Shown: positions 35,481 to 45,346 of the stretch, piece by piece
Layout of the letters: every line of letters starts with the position of its first letter
How positions within the stretch are numbered: position 1 is the stretch's first letter
NCBI GenBank assembly: GCA_000632805.1
Contig: CP007444.1
Coordinates: 3,646,772-3,710,771 of the forward strand
DNA length: 64,000 bases
From: Dyella jiangningensis
Lineage (GTDB): Bacteria > Pseudomonadota > Gammaproteobacteria > Xanthomonadales > Rhodanobacteraceae
Direction: 5' to 3'
The notes under the pieces: generated by a model
What the model was told of the DNA's origin: nothing
What the model saw: only the letters and a program-made list of their open reading frames with translations
Databases searched by the model: none
Made by a program: the position numbers and the translations under genes

Positions 35481-35563
35481 TGTAGGAGCGCACCCAGTGC
35501 GCGACCGCAGCGTCACGGCATCACCGCTCCGTAGGCTTTTCGCGCACCGGATGCGCTCCTACA
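35481..35563. repeat. Inverted pair of REP-like elements (REPIN-like)
   Basis: TGTAGGAGCGCACCCAGTGC-GCGAC (35481-35505) faces CGCGCACCGGATGCGCTCCT-ACA (35541-35563) across 35 bp. Together they can form one long hairpin, as in REP doublets of other proteobacteria. Confidence 0.7.
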
Positions 35564-35566
35564 GGC

Positions 35567-35901
35567 AATAGGTAGCGCCGCCGCAAGCACCCGCCCCTCA
35601 CCCCGACCCTCTCCCCGGAGGGGAGAGGGAGATGGAGCGCGCGGCACCCATGCATTCCTCGCTATCCAACGAAGCTGCTTTAAGTCCTCTTCGTTTCGAC
35701 GCGTTGGGGTGTAGCTACGCCGTTCGAGGTAGTAACGAGCGCACCAAGGCTGGCCTCGGTCGCCCGACGCTTCTATTCCTCGTACTGCTATGAGCCTTGG
35801 CTCTAAAGGCCGTTTTCTTTGGGTTACTTTTCTTTTGGGCCCGCAAAAGAAAAGTGACTCGAGCGTCGGCAGACGATCGAAACGCCCGCCGCGTAGGCGG
35901 C
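35567..35901. repeat. Long bipartite intergenic repeat, copy B
   Basis: Aligned with 1935-2357. It has the CTCTCCCCGG-A-GGGGAGAG palindrome, the conserved middle part with GAGCC-TT-GGCTC, and a 14-bp hairpin GTTACTTTTCTTTT (35823-35836) / AAAAGAAAAGTGAC (35845-35858) with an 8-nt loop GGGCCCGC, followed by the conserved GAAACGCCCG block. The apical segment is 69 nt shorter than in copy A, which shows the apex is variable while the flanks are kept. Confidence 0.8.
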
Positions 35902-36052
35902 CCGCCGGCGAGAGCGCGACAACTGGAAACTGACAAAACTGGATGACGCGCTTCGCTCGCCTCTTCGGGCCCGCCCTAATGGGCGCCCGCGCGCTTCGCG
36001 CTCTGTTAGGCCTGCGCCGCGATCACGAAAACCGAGGACCGACGCGAAAGGA

Positions 36053-36078
36053 TGTCGCGCACAGGGTGCGCTCCCACA
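36053..36078 (-). repeat. REP-like palindromic element
   Basis: TGTCGCGCACAGGGTGCGCT-CCCACA is a close match to the reverse complement of the family consensus. It sits 27 bp beyond the NodT gene stop. Confidence 0.7.
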
Positions 36079-36104
36079 AAAGAAAAGAGCGCTCAGCGCA
36101 ACCG

Positions 36105-37568
36105 CTACTTCTTCGCCTGCGCCTTCGCATCCCTCGCCAACACCTCCGGCGATATATCCCCACTCTCCCAACCACCACCCAATGCCCGCACCAACCCCAC
36201 ACTCGCGCGCAACTGGTTGGTCTGCAGCCCCAGCAAGGTCAGGTGCGCATCCAGCGACGCCACCTGCGCCGTCACCACATCGAGATAGCTGTTCGCGCCC
36301 TGCTTGTACAACGCCATCGACAAACTGAGTGTGTGATCCGCCGCCTTGGTCGCGTCGTTCTGGTCCACCAACGCGTTGCCATAGTTGTTGAGCAACGACT
36401 GATTGTCCTCCACCTGCTGGAACGCGGTGAGCACCGTGCCGCGGTAATGCGCGCTGGCCTCGTCGAAGGCCGCATGCGCCGCATCCACCTGCGCGCGACG
36501 ACGACCGCCATCGAAGATATCCATCAGAAGGCTCGGGCCCAGCGCCCACACCTGGCTTGGTGCGGTGAGCAAATTGCCCCACGCACCGCTGCTGAAGCCG
36601 CCGCCGGCACTGAGCGTCAAGGACGGAAAGAAGGCCGAACGCGCCACGCCGATCTGTGCATTCGCCTCGGCCGTGCGCCGCTCCGCGGCCGCGATGTCCG
36701 AGCGACGCTGCAGAAGGGTGGACGGCAGGCCCACGGGAATCACCGGCAACGCTGGGAGATCCGTCTTCGCTTCCAGCGTGAAGCTCGACGCCGGCTGGCC
36801 CACCAGCACGGCGATGGCATGCAGCAGCAAGTCGCGCTGCGCCTTCGTCTGCGACAGCTGCGAGCGCGTGGACGACAACTGCGTCTGCGCACGATTCACG
36901 TCCAGGCCCGACACCGCACCGCCAGCCTGCAGCGTGCGAGTGAGCTGCAACGCGCGCTGGTACGCATCCACGCTCTTCTGCAGCAGGTCGATCTGGCGAT
37001 CCAGGCCGACCAGCACGAGATAGCTATCGGCGAGCTGCGCTTCCAGACTCAGGCGCACCGATGCAAGATCGGCTGCCGACGCCTGCATTGACGCGCGGCC
37101 CGCGGCGACGTTGTCATGCACGCGCCCCCACAGGTCCACTTCGTACGTGGCCTGTCCGGTAAGCGAATAGGTGTCGTACCAGGCAGGTGACGTCGGGCCA
37201 CGCAACGCGGCGTTGTCCGACTGGCGATTACGAACCGCCCCTGCACCCACCTGTACCTGTGGGAACAGGTCGGCCCGCACTTGCTGCAGGAAATCGCGCG
37301 ACTGCTGGTAGCTCGCCAACGCCGCCGCAAGATCCGCATTGTGCGCCAGCAACTGGCTTTCCAGATCGTTGAGGCGCGCGTCGCCGTACAGGGTCCACCA
37401 ACCTTCGCGTGGCAATTGGTCGGCAGGTGCAGCGGTGGTCCATGGGCCGGCCGGTTGATAGTGATCGGCCACCGGTGCCTCCGGCGTCTTATACGTGGGT
37501 GCCATCGAACACGCGCCCAGCGCGAGCGTGGCAGCCAGCGTCAATGCGAGTGACTTAGGCTTTTTCAT
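36105..37568 (-). CDS. Outer-membrane efflux lipoprotein, NodT family
   Basis: The 487-residue outer-membrane channel of a tripartite RND pump. The signal peptide ends in the lipobox LGACS (Cys about residue 19), followed by MAPTYKTPEAPV, the usual start of NodT/OprM lipoproteins. Two similar OEP halves are present (DLAAALASYQQSRDFLQQVRA; QIGVARSAFFPSLTLSAGGG), and QRRSDIAAAERRTAEANAQIG is the family hallmark. The start at ATG 37568 overlaps the adaptor gene by 14 bp, so translation is coupled. It is the last gene of the pump operon. Confidence 0.93.
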   Translation of the reverse strand: MKKPKSLALTLAATLALGACSMAPTYKTPEAPVADHYQPAGPWTTAAPADQLPREGWWTLYGDARLNDLESQLLAHNADLAAALASYQQSRDFLQQVRADLFPQVQVGAGAVRNRQSDNAALRGPTSPAWYDTYSLTGQATYEVDLWGRVHDNVAAGRASMQASAADLASVRLSLEAQLADSYLVLVGLDRQIDLLQKSVDAYQRALQLTRTLQAGGAVSGLDVNRAQTQLSSTRSQLSQTKAQRDLLLHAIAVLVGQPASSFTLEAKTDLPALPVIPVGLPSTLLQRRSDIAAAERRTAEANAQIGVARSAFFPSLTLSAGGGFSSGAWGNLLTAPSQVWALGPSLLMDIFDGGRRRAQVDAAHAAFDEASAHYRGTVLTAFQQVEDNQSLLNNYGNALVDQNDATKAADHTLSLSMALYKQGANSYLDVVTAQVASLDAHLTLLGLQTNQLRASVGLVRALGGGWESGDISPEVLARDAKAQAKK

Positions 37569-38754
37569 GAGGCTTCGCGGCCGGCTGCGGGTTCTTGGCG
37601 ATGCGCACCGGATCGCCGTCGACAAGGCCATCCGGCGGATTGCTGATCACGCGGTCGCCCGGTTCCAGCCCGGAACCCAGTTCCACCGATTTGCCGTAAT
37701 CGCGCCGAATGGTCACCGCCTTGAACTTGACCTGGTCGTTCGCATCCAGGGTAGCCACGCGCAAGCCCTTGTCATCGAAGATCAGGGCCTCGGCCGGCAC
37801 GCGCATGCCGAGCGCGGCGGAGGCCAGGTTGAAGGTGATGCTCGCATAGCTGCTCGGCAGCAGCTTGCCGTCCGGATTGTCCACCAGCAGCTGCACCAGC
37901 GTGGTTCCCGAGGTCGGAGAAATCGATCGAGCGTCGGCTTCGACTTTCGCGGTAAACGTCTTGCCCGGATATTCCGGCACGGTGAGCGTGGCCTCGTCGC
38001 CACGATGGATGCTGGGCGCATATACCTGCGGCACGCGCACGTACACGCGCAGCTTGCTGGTATCGGAGACCTGGAACAGCGGCGTACCACCACCGCTGTC
38101 GGCGGTGACCAGCGCACCAACGTCGGTGTTGCGCGCGGTCACGCGGCCATCGAACGGCGCGACGATGCGCGCGTACGACTTCAGCGCCTTCAGTCGATCG
38201 ACATTCGCCTGCGCCGCATTGGCCTGCGCCTGCTTGGCGGCATAGTCACCGTTGTACTGGTCGACCGACTGCTGCGATACGGAGTCCGGATCAGTCTGGT
38301 GCAGCACCTGCCAGCGCTTGGCCGTGGTGGCCGCGAGCGCCGAGTTCGCCTTGGCACTGGCGAGATCCGCCTGCGCCTGCAGCAATTGCTGGTCGAGGTC
38401 CGGCGTATCGATCTCGCCAAGCACGTCGCCGGCCTTCACCGCCGCGCCGATGTCCTTGTTCCAGGTCTTCAGGTAGCCGCTGGTGCGCGCATAGATGGGC
38501 GCATTCGTATAGGCGTCCATCTGCGCTGGCAATTCCAGCGGCGACTTGCCGTTGCCGGCCTCGGGCGTGGTGACCACCACGGTGGGGATGGCCTGCTCGT
38601 CGGTCCATTGGTGCAGGCTGCGCGCATCGGAGATGCGTACCGCCACGCCGATGACCACGACCGCGCCGAAGACAACAGCACCGATCAGGGCGGCCAGGCG
38701 CAGGCGACGCGGCGAGGGCGTCGACTCAGGAAGCGAAGTGATGTGCTCAGACAT
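37555..38754 (-). CDS. RND efflux periplasmic adaptor (HlyD/MFP family)
   Basis: The 399-residue adaptor links the inner-membrane pump to the outer channel. It has one N-terminal membrane anchor (about residues 20-42), a lipoyl half-motif YARTSGYLKTWNKDIGAAVKAGDVLGEID, a helical hairpin rich in Gln and Ala (LDQQLLQAQADLASAKANSA), the second lipoyl half IVAPFDGRVTARNTDVGALV, and a beta-barrel part ending RIAKNPQPAAK. ATG 38754 overlaps the end of the pump gene by 8 bp. It lacks a lipobox, so it is membrane-anchored by its helix. Confidence 0.93.
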   Translation of the reverse strand: MSEHITSLPESTPSPRRLRLAALIGAVVFGAVVVIGVAVRISDARSLHQWTDEQAIPTVVVTTPEAGNGKSPLELPAQMDAYTNAPIYARTSGYLKTWNKDIGAAVKAGDVLGEIDTPDLDQQLLQAQADLASAKANSALAATTAKRWQVLHQTDPDSVSQQSVDQYNGDYAAKQAQANAAQANVDRLKALKSYARIVAPFDGRVTARNTDVGALVTADSGGGTPLFQVSDTSKLRVYVRVPQVYAPSIHRGDEATLTVPEYPGKTFTAKVEADARSISPTSGTTLVQLLVDNPDGKLLPSSYASITFNLASAALGMRVPAEALIFDDKGLRVATLDANDQVKFKAVTIRRDYGKSVELGSGLEPGDRVISNPPDGLVDGDPVRIAKNPQPAAKPHEKA

Positions 38755-41700
38755 GGACGGGTTCTCCGGCAACAGGAGCCGAATCGGAAGCGCGACCGCG
38801 TCGCGCATGCACGATGGAAAAGACGACGGGAACGAAGATCAGCGTGGCGGTGGTGGCGAACAGCAGCCCGCCGATCACCGCGCGGCCCAGTGGCGCGTTC
38901 TGCTCGCCACCGTCGCCCAGGCCGAGCGCCATCGGCACCATGCCGATGATCATGGCCAACGCGGTCATCAGCACCGGACGGAAGCGCACGAAGCCCGCTT
39001 CGCGCGCCGCCAGCGTGGCATCACCATGGAAGGCCAGGCGCTCACGGCAGAAACTCACCACGAGCACCGAGTTGGCGGTGGCCACGCCCATGCACATGAT
39101 GGCTCCGGTGAGCGCCGGCACCGACAGCGTGGTGCGCGTCACGAACAGCATCCACACGATGCCGGCGAGCGCCGCAGGTAACGCGGTAATGATCACGAAC
39201 GGATCGGTCCACGACTGGAAGTTCACCACGATCAACAGGTACACCAGCACACCCGAGCCCAGCAGGCCGAACAGCAGGCCCGAGTACGCGGCATTCATGG
39301 TCTGCACCTGGCCCAGCAGCGCGATGTTGGCGCCCTTGGGCTTGGACTTCTCGGTGTCCTTGAGGATCTGCTGGATGTCGCCGGCCACCGCACCGAGGTC
39401 GCGTCCCTGCGTGGTGGCGTAGATCTCCACCATCGACTGGATGTTGTACTGGCTCACGACCATGTTGCTGTGCGTGCGCGACACGTCGGCCAGCGCACCG
39501 AGTACCTGCGAATTGCCGCCGTTCTTCGCGGTGATCGGCAGGTTAGCCAATGAGGCAAGCGAGTCGAGCCGGTACTGCGGCACCTGCGCCGAGATCGGAT
39601 AGGTGACGTTGTTGTCGGGGTTGAGCCAGAACGTCGGCGACACCTGCGAGGTGCCCGAGAGGTCGGCCACCAGGCTGCTGGTGACGTCCTGTTCGGTCAG
39701 GCCAAGTACGCCAGCGCGCGTGCGATCCACGTCGATGCGAAACGCCGGCGTCGCCTGCGACTGCTGGATGCGCGCATCCGCCACGCCGGGAACCTTGCGG
39801 ATGCGGTTGAGCAGCAGGTTCGCGTATTCGAAGTTCTGCTCCAGATGGAAGCCACGGATTTGCAGGTCGATCGGCGCGGGTGAGCCGAAATTGAGAATCT
39901 GACTCACGATATCCGCCGGCGGGAACGAGAACACCGTGCCCGGGAACAGTCGCGGCAGCTTCTCGCGCAGCACCTTCACGTATTCCGCACTGGGGCGATG
40001 GCCTTTCTTCAGCGAGATCTGGATGTCGCCATCCTGCTCGCCGATCTGCCCCGTGTTGTTGTAGATCGTGTTGATGGAGCTGGAATATTGGCCGATGTTG
40101 TCGACCATGGCTTCCAGCTCATCCGGCGGAATGACCTGGCGAATGGCCTTCTGGATGTCCGCGAACTCGGCCGCCGTCACCTCCACGCGCGAGCCCACCG
40201 GCGCGCGGGCATGCACCAGGATCTGTCCGCCATCCACGTCAGGGAAGAAGTTGCTGCCCAAGCCCGGCAGCAGCAGGAACGACAACAGCACGAACGCAAG
40301 GAAGCCCGTGACGAACACCTTGCGATGCTGCAGCGCGAGGTTGAGCATGCCGCTGTAGCCGGCGCGAAACACCTCGAAGCGATCCACAAAGCCGCGCTGG
40401 AAGCGGCCCAGTGCCGACTTCGGCGACGGCAGCGGCAGATGCTGGCCATGTTCGTCCACCGTCGGCGGATGCTCGTGCAGCAGGTACTTCGCCATCGTCA
40501 GCACCAGCGTGCGCGACAGGATGAACGAGAAGATCATCGCGAAGATCACCGCCTCGGCCATCGGCACGAACAGGTAGCGCGCCACGCCCGGCAGGAAGAA
40601 CATCGGCACGAACACGATGCAGATGCACAGCAGCGAGACGAAGGCCGGCACGATGATCTGCGACGAGCCGTCCACGATCGCCGTGATCACGTCCTTGCCC
40701 TGCTCCAGGTGCCAGTTGATGTTCTCGATGGTCACCGTGGCCTCGTCCACCAGGATGCCCACCGCGAGCGCGAGGCCGCCGAGCGTCATGATGTTGAGCG
40801 TCTGGCCGATGGCCGACAGCGTGAACACCGAGCCGAGCACCGCCAATGGGATCGACGTGGCGATGATCAACGTCGAACGCCAGCTGCCGAGGAACAGCAG
40901 GATCATCAGGCTGGTGAGCGCCGCGGCGATCACGCCTTCGCGGACCACGCCGTTGATCGATGCGCGCACGAACAGCGACTGGTCGCCGATCGGCGTAATG
41001 GTGAGGTTATCGGGCAACGCGTCCTTCATGCTCTCGAGACGGTCGCGCACGCCGGCCACGATGGCGAGCGTGGACGTGGAACCGTTCTTCAGCACCGACA
41101 GCAGCGTCGAGCGCACGCCGTCGACGTGCACGATGTTGGTCTGCGGCGGGTTGCCGTCGCGCACGTGGGCCACGTCGCGGATGTAGATGGTCGCGCCGTT
41201 GACCGTCTTGATCGGCAGGTTCTCCAGCTCCGCCACACGCTCGGCCGCGTTGTTCAGCAGCATCACGTATTCGTACTTGCCGATCTTCTGCGTACCGATC
41301 GGGCTGATCTGCTGCTGTGCGGCGAGCGCATTGGCGACGTCTTGCGTCGATAGGCCGCGCGCCTGCAGCGCGCCGGGGTCGACGTCGAGCTGGATCTGGC
41401 GCGTCTTGCCGCCGAAGGGATAGGGAATGGCCGCGCCCGGCACCGTCACCAGCTGCGGACGCAGCAGGTTGAGGCCAAGGTCACCGAGCTGCTGTTCGCT
41501 CAGCCCCTTGCCCGACAGCGCGAGCTGAAGAATAGGTACCGTCGACGCGTTGTAGTTGACGATCAACGGCGGCGTTGCGCCCGGTGGCATCTGCTTGAGC
41601 AGCGTCTGCGCGACCGCGGTCACCTGCGCGTTCGCCGTCGCGATGTTCACGCCGGGCTGGAAGAAAATCTTGGTGATGCCCATGCCATTGAGCGATTCCG

Positions 41701-41950
41701 ACTCGATGTGCTCGATGTCGTTCACCGTGGTGGTGAGCACGCGCTCGAACGGCGTGTTCATGCGTCCCGCCATCTGGTCGGGCGTCATGCCGGTGAACTG
41801 CCAGGCGACGGCGATCACCGGGATGTTGATGTCCGGGAAGATGTCGGTGGGTGTACGCACCGCCGACATGACACCGAAGATCAGGATGGTCAGAGCAAGG
41901 ACAACAAAGGTATAGGGCCGCGTGAGCGCGATCCGGACGATGCCAAGCAT
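38747..41950 (-). CDS. RND efflux pump, inner-membrane permease
   Basis: The 1067-residue permease is of the HAE/AcrB superfamily, close to the group that includes two-component-linked metabolite and drug pumps. After a first helix (IALTRPYTFVVLALTILIFGV) come DIFPDINIPVIAVAWQFTGM, the GGLALAVGILVDEATVTIENI helix 4 stretch with proton-relay-region acidic residue, and GFVRFRPVLMTALAMIIGMVP in the second half. ATG 41950 gives the start MLGIVRIAL usual for this group; ATG 41998 would add 16 residues. It is followed by adaptor and channel genes with overlapping ends and preceded by a two-component system. Confidence 0.92.
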   Translation of the reverse strand: MLGIVRIALTRPYTFVVLALTILIFGVMSAVRTPTDIFPDINIPVIAVAWQFTGMTPDQMAGRMNTPFERVLTTTVNDIEHIESESLNGMGITKIFFQPGVNIATANAQVTAVAQTLLKQMPPGATPPLIVNYNASTVPILQLALSGKGLSEQQLGDLGLNLLRPQLVTVPGAAIPYPFGGKTRQIQLDVDPGALQARGLSTQDVANALAAQQQISPIGTQKIGKYEYVMLLNNAAERVAELENLPIKTVNGATIYIRDVAHVRDGNPPQTNIVHVDGVRSTLLSVLKNGSTSTLAIVAGVRDRLESMKDALPDNLTITPIGDQSLFVRASINGVVREGVIAAALTSLMILLFLGSWRSTLIIATSIPLAVLGSVFTLSAIGQTLNIMTLGGLALAVGILVDEATVTIENINWHLEQGKDVITAIVDGSSQIIVPAFVSLLCICIVFVPMFFLPGVARYLFVPMAEAVIFAMIFSFILSRTLVLTMAKYLLHEHPPTVDEHGQHLPLPSPKSALGRFQRGFVDRFEVFRAGYSGMLNLALQHRKVFVTGFLAFVLLSFLLLPGLGSNFFPDVDGGQILVHARAPVGSRVEVTAAEFADIQKAIRQVIPPDELEAMVDNIGQYSSSINTIYNNTGQIGEQDGDIQISLKKGHRPSAEYVKVLREKLPRLFPGTVFSFPPADIVSQILNFGSPAPIDLQIRGFHLEQNFEYANLLLNRIRKVPGVADARIQQSQATPAFRIDVDRTRAGVLGLTEQDVTSSLVADLSGTSQVSPTFWLNPDNNVTYPISAQVPQYRLDSLASLANLPITAKNGGNSQVLGALADVSRTHSNMVVSQYNIQSMVEIYATTQGRDLGAVAGDIQQILKDTEKSKPKGANIALLGQVQTMNAAYSGLLFGLLGSGVLVYLLIVVNFQSWTDPFVIITALPAALAGIVWMLFVTRTTLSVPALTGAIMCMGVATANSVLVVSFCRERLAFHGDATLAAREAGFVRFRPVLMTALAMIIGMVPMALGLGDGGEQNAPLGRAVIGGLLFATTATLIFVPVVFSIVHARRGRASDSAPVAGEPVHV

Positions 41951-42005
41951 GCGGGGGATTTCCGTGCGCGAATGATGCGTCGCGACAAATTTTCGCATGC
42001 ACCTG

Positions 42006-42030
42006 ATGCGCCCGGACCATCCGGACGCAT
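42006..42030. other. Intercistronic hairpin between kinase and pump genes
   Basis: ATGCGCCCGGA-CCA-TCCGGACGCAT pairs 10 of 11 bases. With no T-run on either side it is not a classic terminator. It lies between the histidine kinase stop (42064) and the pump start, where it could tune expression or mark mRNA processing. Confidence 0.5.
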
Positions 42031-42063
42031 GAAGATAATTTCATGTTGCCGGCAAAGCGGCTT

Positions 42064-43494
42064 TCACACGATGGCAGGCGTGACTTCTGGCATGGATCGC
42101 GACAGGCACGTGCCTGGCTTTTCGCCGGGCGCGAGCGCATAGCAGTACAACGTGAGCCGCGCACCGGTGCCTGCTTCGCCGATGTCCAGCGCGTAACCAT
42201 GCAGGCGCACGATCGCACTGACGATGCTCAGGCCGAGGCCGGAACCCGCGGTGGTGCGGGTGTTGTCACCGCGATAGAAACGGCGCGTTACCGCATCGCG
42301 TTCGTCCGCGGGAATACCCGGGCCGCTATCGATGATGTCCACGCGCGGGCCACGCTTGTCCATGCTGGCGCGCAGGCGCACCTGTCCGCCCGGCGGCGTG
42401 AACTTGATGGCGTTGCCCACGAGGTTGGCGAGCGCCTCGAACAGCAGGTGCGCATCGGCACGAATCGGCGTCAGCGTCTGGATGTCCAATTCGAACGGCT
42501 GCCCGCGATCCTCGGCCACCGGCGCATAGAACTCATGTACCTGCCTCAGCACCTGTCCGACATCCACCTCGTCGAAGCAGGCGGCGCGGTTGCGGTCTTC
42601 CAGCTCCGACACGCGCAGCAGTGCGCGGAACCGCGTCAGCACCGCATCGATGTCGACCATGCAGGCTTCGATCAGGGTCGCCTCCGGCTGGCCTTCCAGT
42701 TGCTGCTGCGTGCGATACAGACGCGCGCGCAAACGCGTGAGCGGCGTGCGCAGGTCGTGAGCGATGTTGTCGCACACGCCCTTCACTTCATTCATCAGGC
42801 GCTCGATCTCGCCCAGCATGGTGTTCACGATACCGGCGAGTTGGTCGACTTCGTCGCCACGCCGGCTCATCGGCAGGCGCTTGGAAAGATCGCCCTGCCG
42901 GATCGGATCGGTGGCGTCCTGCAAGGCGCGTATGCGCTTCTCTGGACCACGCCGCAACAGGAAACCGCCCAATAGGCCGGGAATGATGGTCAGCGATATG
43001 CCCCATAGCAGCGCACGACGAATGATCGCGCCGATGCCGTCGATAGTGCTGGTGTCCTTGGCGATCACCAGGATGTCGCCGTTGGGCAGTTCCGAGGCGA
43101 GGCCGCGCGCACGTACGCGCTCGGCATCGCGATCGGGACGCGGCAGCCCATGCGCGAGCTGGTGCACCTGCCCGTCACGCGGCAGCGATCGCGGCAGGTT
43201 GTCGATATTGCCGGCCAGCGGGCGATGCTCGTGGTCGAACAAGCCCACCGACATGATGCCATGCGGATCGATCTTGCTCGCCGCATCCACCGTGGCCGGC
43301 AGGCGCTCCGCTTCGGTCGACCCGATGTAGTGCATGCGCTGGACCAGCATCTGGTCGATCACGTTATTGAGATAGCGCGTGGTTTCCCACTGGATCACGC
43401 CAACCAGCACGAATCCCCACAGCGCGAACAGCGCGCCATAGATCAGGATCAGTCGAGACGTGGCCGAGTGCCAGGCGTTGGGGCGCGCGTTCAT
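42064..43494 (-). CDS. Two-component sensor histidine kinase
   Basis: A 476-residue membrane kinase. It has two membrane helices (about residues 15-37 and 160-185) around a periplasmic sensor of about 120 residues, a HAMP linker (LQDATDPIRQGDLSKRLPM), the phosphoacceptor box NIAHDLRTPLTRLRARL, N box EALANLVGNAIKFTPPGG and G boxes DSGPGIP and GSGLGLSIV. ATG 43494 overlaps the regulator stop by 4 bp (ATGA). The signal sensed is unknown; its position suggests control of the downstream RND pump. Confidence 0.92.
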   Translation of the reverse strand: MNARPNAWHSATSRLILIYGALFALWGFVLVGVIQWETTRYLNNVIDQMLVQRMHYIGSTEAERLPATVDAASKIDPHGIMSVGLFDHEHRPLAGNIDNLPRSLPRDGQVHQLAHGLPRPDRDAERVRARGLASELPNGDILVIAKDTSTIDGIGAIIRRALLWGISLTIIPGLLGGFLLRRGPEKRIRALQDATDPIRQGDLSKRLPMSRRGDEVDQLAGIVNTMLGEIERLMNEVKGVCDNIAHDLRTPLTRLRARLYRTQQQLEGQPEATLIEACMVDIDAVLTRFRALLRVSELEDRNRAACFDEVDVGQVLRQVHEFYAPVAEDRGQPFELDIQTLTPIRADAHLLFEALANLVGNAIKFTPPGGQVRLRASMDKRGPRVDIIDSGPGIPADERDAVTRRFYRGDNTRTTAGSGLGLSIVSAIVRLHGYALDIGEAGTGARLTLYCYALAPGEKPGTCLSRSMPEVTPAIV

Positions 43495-44189
43495 GGCGTC
43501 ACCGATGTGGTTTCCTGCGCGGCCGTCAGCATGTAGCCGGTGCCGCGCACGGTGTGGATGAGCGGCGGCTGGCCCGCCGTGTCGATCTTGCGGCGCAGCC
43601 GCGCGATATGCACGTCGATCACGTTGGTGCCGGGATCGAAATGAAAGCCCCACACCGTCTCGAAGATCATCGAACGCGTGAGCACCTGGCCGGAGTTGCG
43701 CATCAGGAACTCCAGCAGGCGGTATTCGGTAGGCAACAGCGTGAGCGGCTGGCCGTCGCGGTAGGCGACGTGACTCACCAGATCCAGTTCGAGATTGGCC
43801 ACACGCAGGCGCTGCACGGCCTGCGGTTGCCGCCGGCGCAGCAGCACTTCCGCGCGTGCGGCCATCTCGTCCGGCGCAAACGGCTTGGTGAGGTAATCAT
43901 CGCCACCGGCGCGCAGTCCGCGCACGCGCTCGTCCACGTCGCTCAATGCACTGATCATCAGCACCGGGGTGTCGACCTGCGCGCGGCGCAGTTCGGCCAC
44001 GACATCGATGCCATCCATGCCGGGCAGCATGCGATCGAGCGTGATGAGGTCGAAACCATCCTGCCTCGCACGTTCGAGCCCTTCGCGACCGTTGGCCACC
44101 CATTCGGCGACCATGCCGTGCACGCTGAGTTCGGCGACGATTTCTCGCGCCGTGGTTTCGTCGTCTTCGATGACCAGCACTCGGGCCAT
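43491..44189 (-). CDS. OmpR-family response regulator
   Basis: The 232-residue regulator has a receiver domain with the acidic pair in VIEDDET, the phosphoacceptor Asp in LITLDRMLPGMDG (about residue 53) and Lys in DDYLTKPFAPDEM (about 104), then a winged-helix DNA-binding domain (LLPTEYRLLEFLMRNSGQVLTRSMI, VDVHIARLRRKID). It is the first gene of a block reading regulator, kinase, pump, adaptor, channel. It probably activates the RND operon and itself. Confidence 0.93.
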   Translation of the reverse strand: MARVLVIEDDETTAREIVAELSVHGMVAEWVANGREGLERARQDGFDLITLDRMLPGMDGIDVVAELRRAQVDTPVLMISALSDVDERVRGLRAGGDDYLTKPFAPDEMAARAEVLLRRRQPQAVQRLRVANLELDLVSHVAYRDGQPLTLLPTEYRLLEFLMRNSGQVLTRSMIFETVWGFHFDPGTNVIDVHIARLRRKIDTAGQPPLIHTVRGTGYMLTAAQETTSVTP

Positions 44190-44246
44190 GGCTAGGAAGC
44201 TATGCGCGTATCCAGTGACAGGAACGCGGAGCCTTCCCTGCCCCGC

Positions 44247-44278
44247 AAAAAACCAACGGCCCCGAGCGGGGCCGTTGG
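44247..44278 (-). terminator. Rho-independent terminator after rpoH
   Basis: On the minus strand CCAACGGCCCC-GCTC-GGGGCCGTTGG, an 11-bp perfect stem, is followed by six T residues. It lies 23 bp beyond the rpoH stop. Confidence 0.92.
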
Positions 44279-44300
44279 CATGTTACGCCGTTCGATGCGC

Positions 44301-45158
<858 letters not shown>

Positions 45159-45187
45159 GTGTGGAACCTCCTGAATGAGGGATCAGC

Positions 45188-45214
45188 TTAGCACTCGGGT
45201 GGTAGGAGTGCTAA
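45188..45214. promoter_or_regulatory. CIRCE operator (HrcA binding site) in the rpoH leader
   Basis: TTAGCACTC, nine bases, then GAGTGCTAA: an exact match in both arms and spacer to the CIRCE consensus bound by the heat-shock repressor HrcA. It ends 30 bp before the rpoH start codon and lies downstream of the predicted promoter, within the transcribed leader. Confidence 0.92.
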
Positions 45215-45251
45215 AGGCCCCGGCAAGTTCCGCGGCCTTTTCATGAACTGA

Positions 45252-45280
45252 ATAGTACAGGAATTTGAGACACACGTCCA
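45252..45280 (-). promoter_or_regulatory. Predicted rpoH promoter
   Basis: On the minus strand TGGACG (45280-45275), 17 bp, then TACTAT (45257-45252), 4/6 and 5/6 matches to the sigma-70 consensus. Between it and CIRCE lies a GC-rich stem AAAGGCC...GGCCTTT (about 45214-45241) that could fold in the mRNA leader. Confidence 0.55.
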
Positions 45281-45346
45281 GTGGTGCATCCCAGGGGAGG
45301 CTCCACTTTGCCCGGCGGGCGGTTCAGCAGCAGTGAAAAGCCCGTT

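Larger units (their letters stand above)
35414..36104. repeat. Gene-free repeat island B
   Basis: This 691-bp stretch between tal and the NodT gene holds the tal terminator, an inverted pair of REP-like elements (35481-35505 and 35541-35563), copy B of the long bipartite repeat (35567-35901) and a further REP-like element (36053-36078). It mirrors the composition of repeat island A at 1.9-2.6 kb. No gene is supported. Confidence 0.8.
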
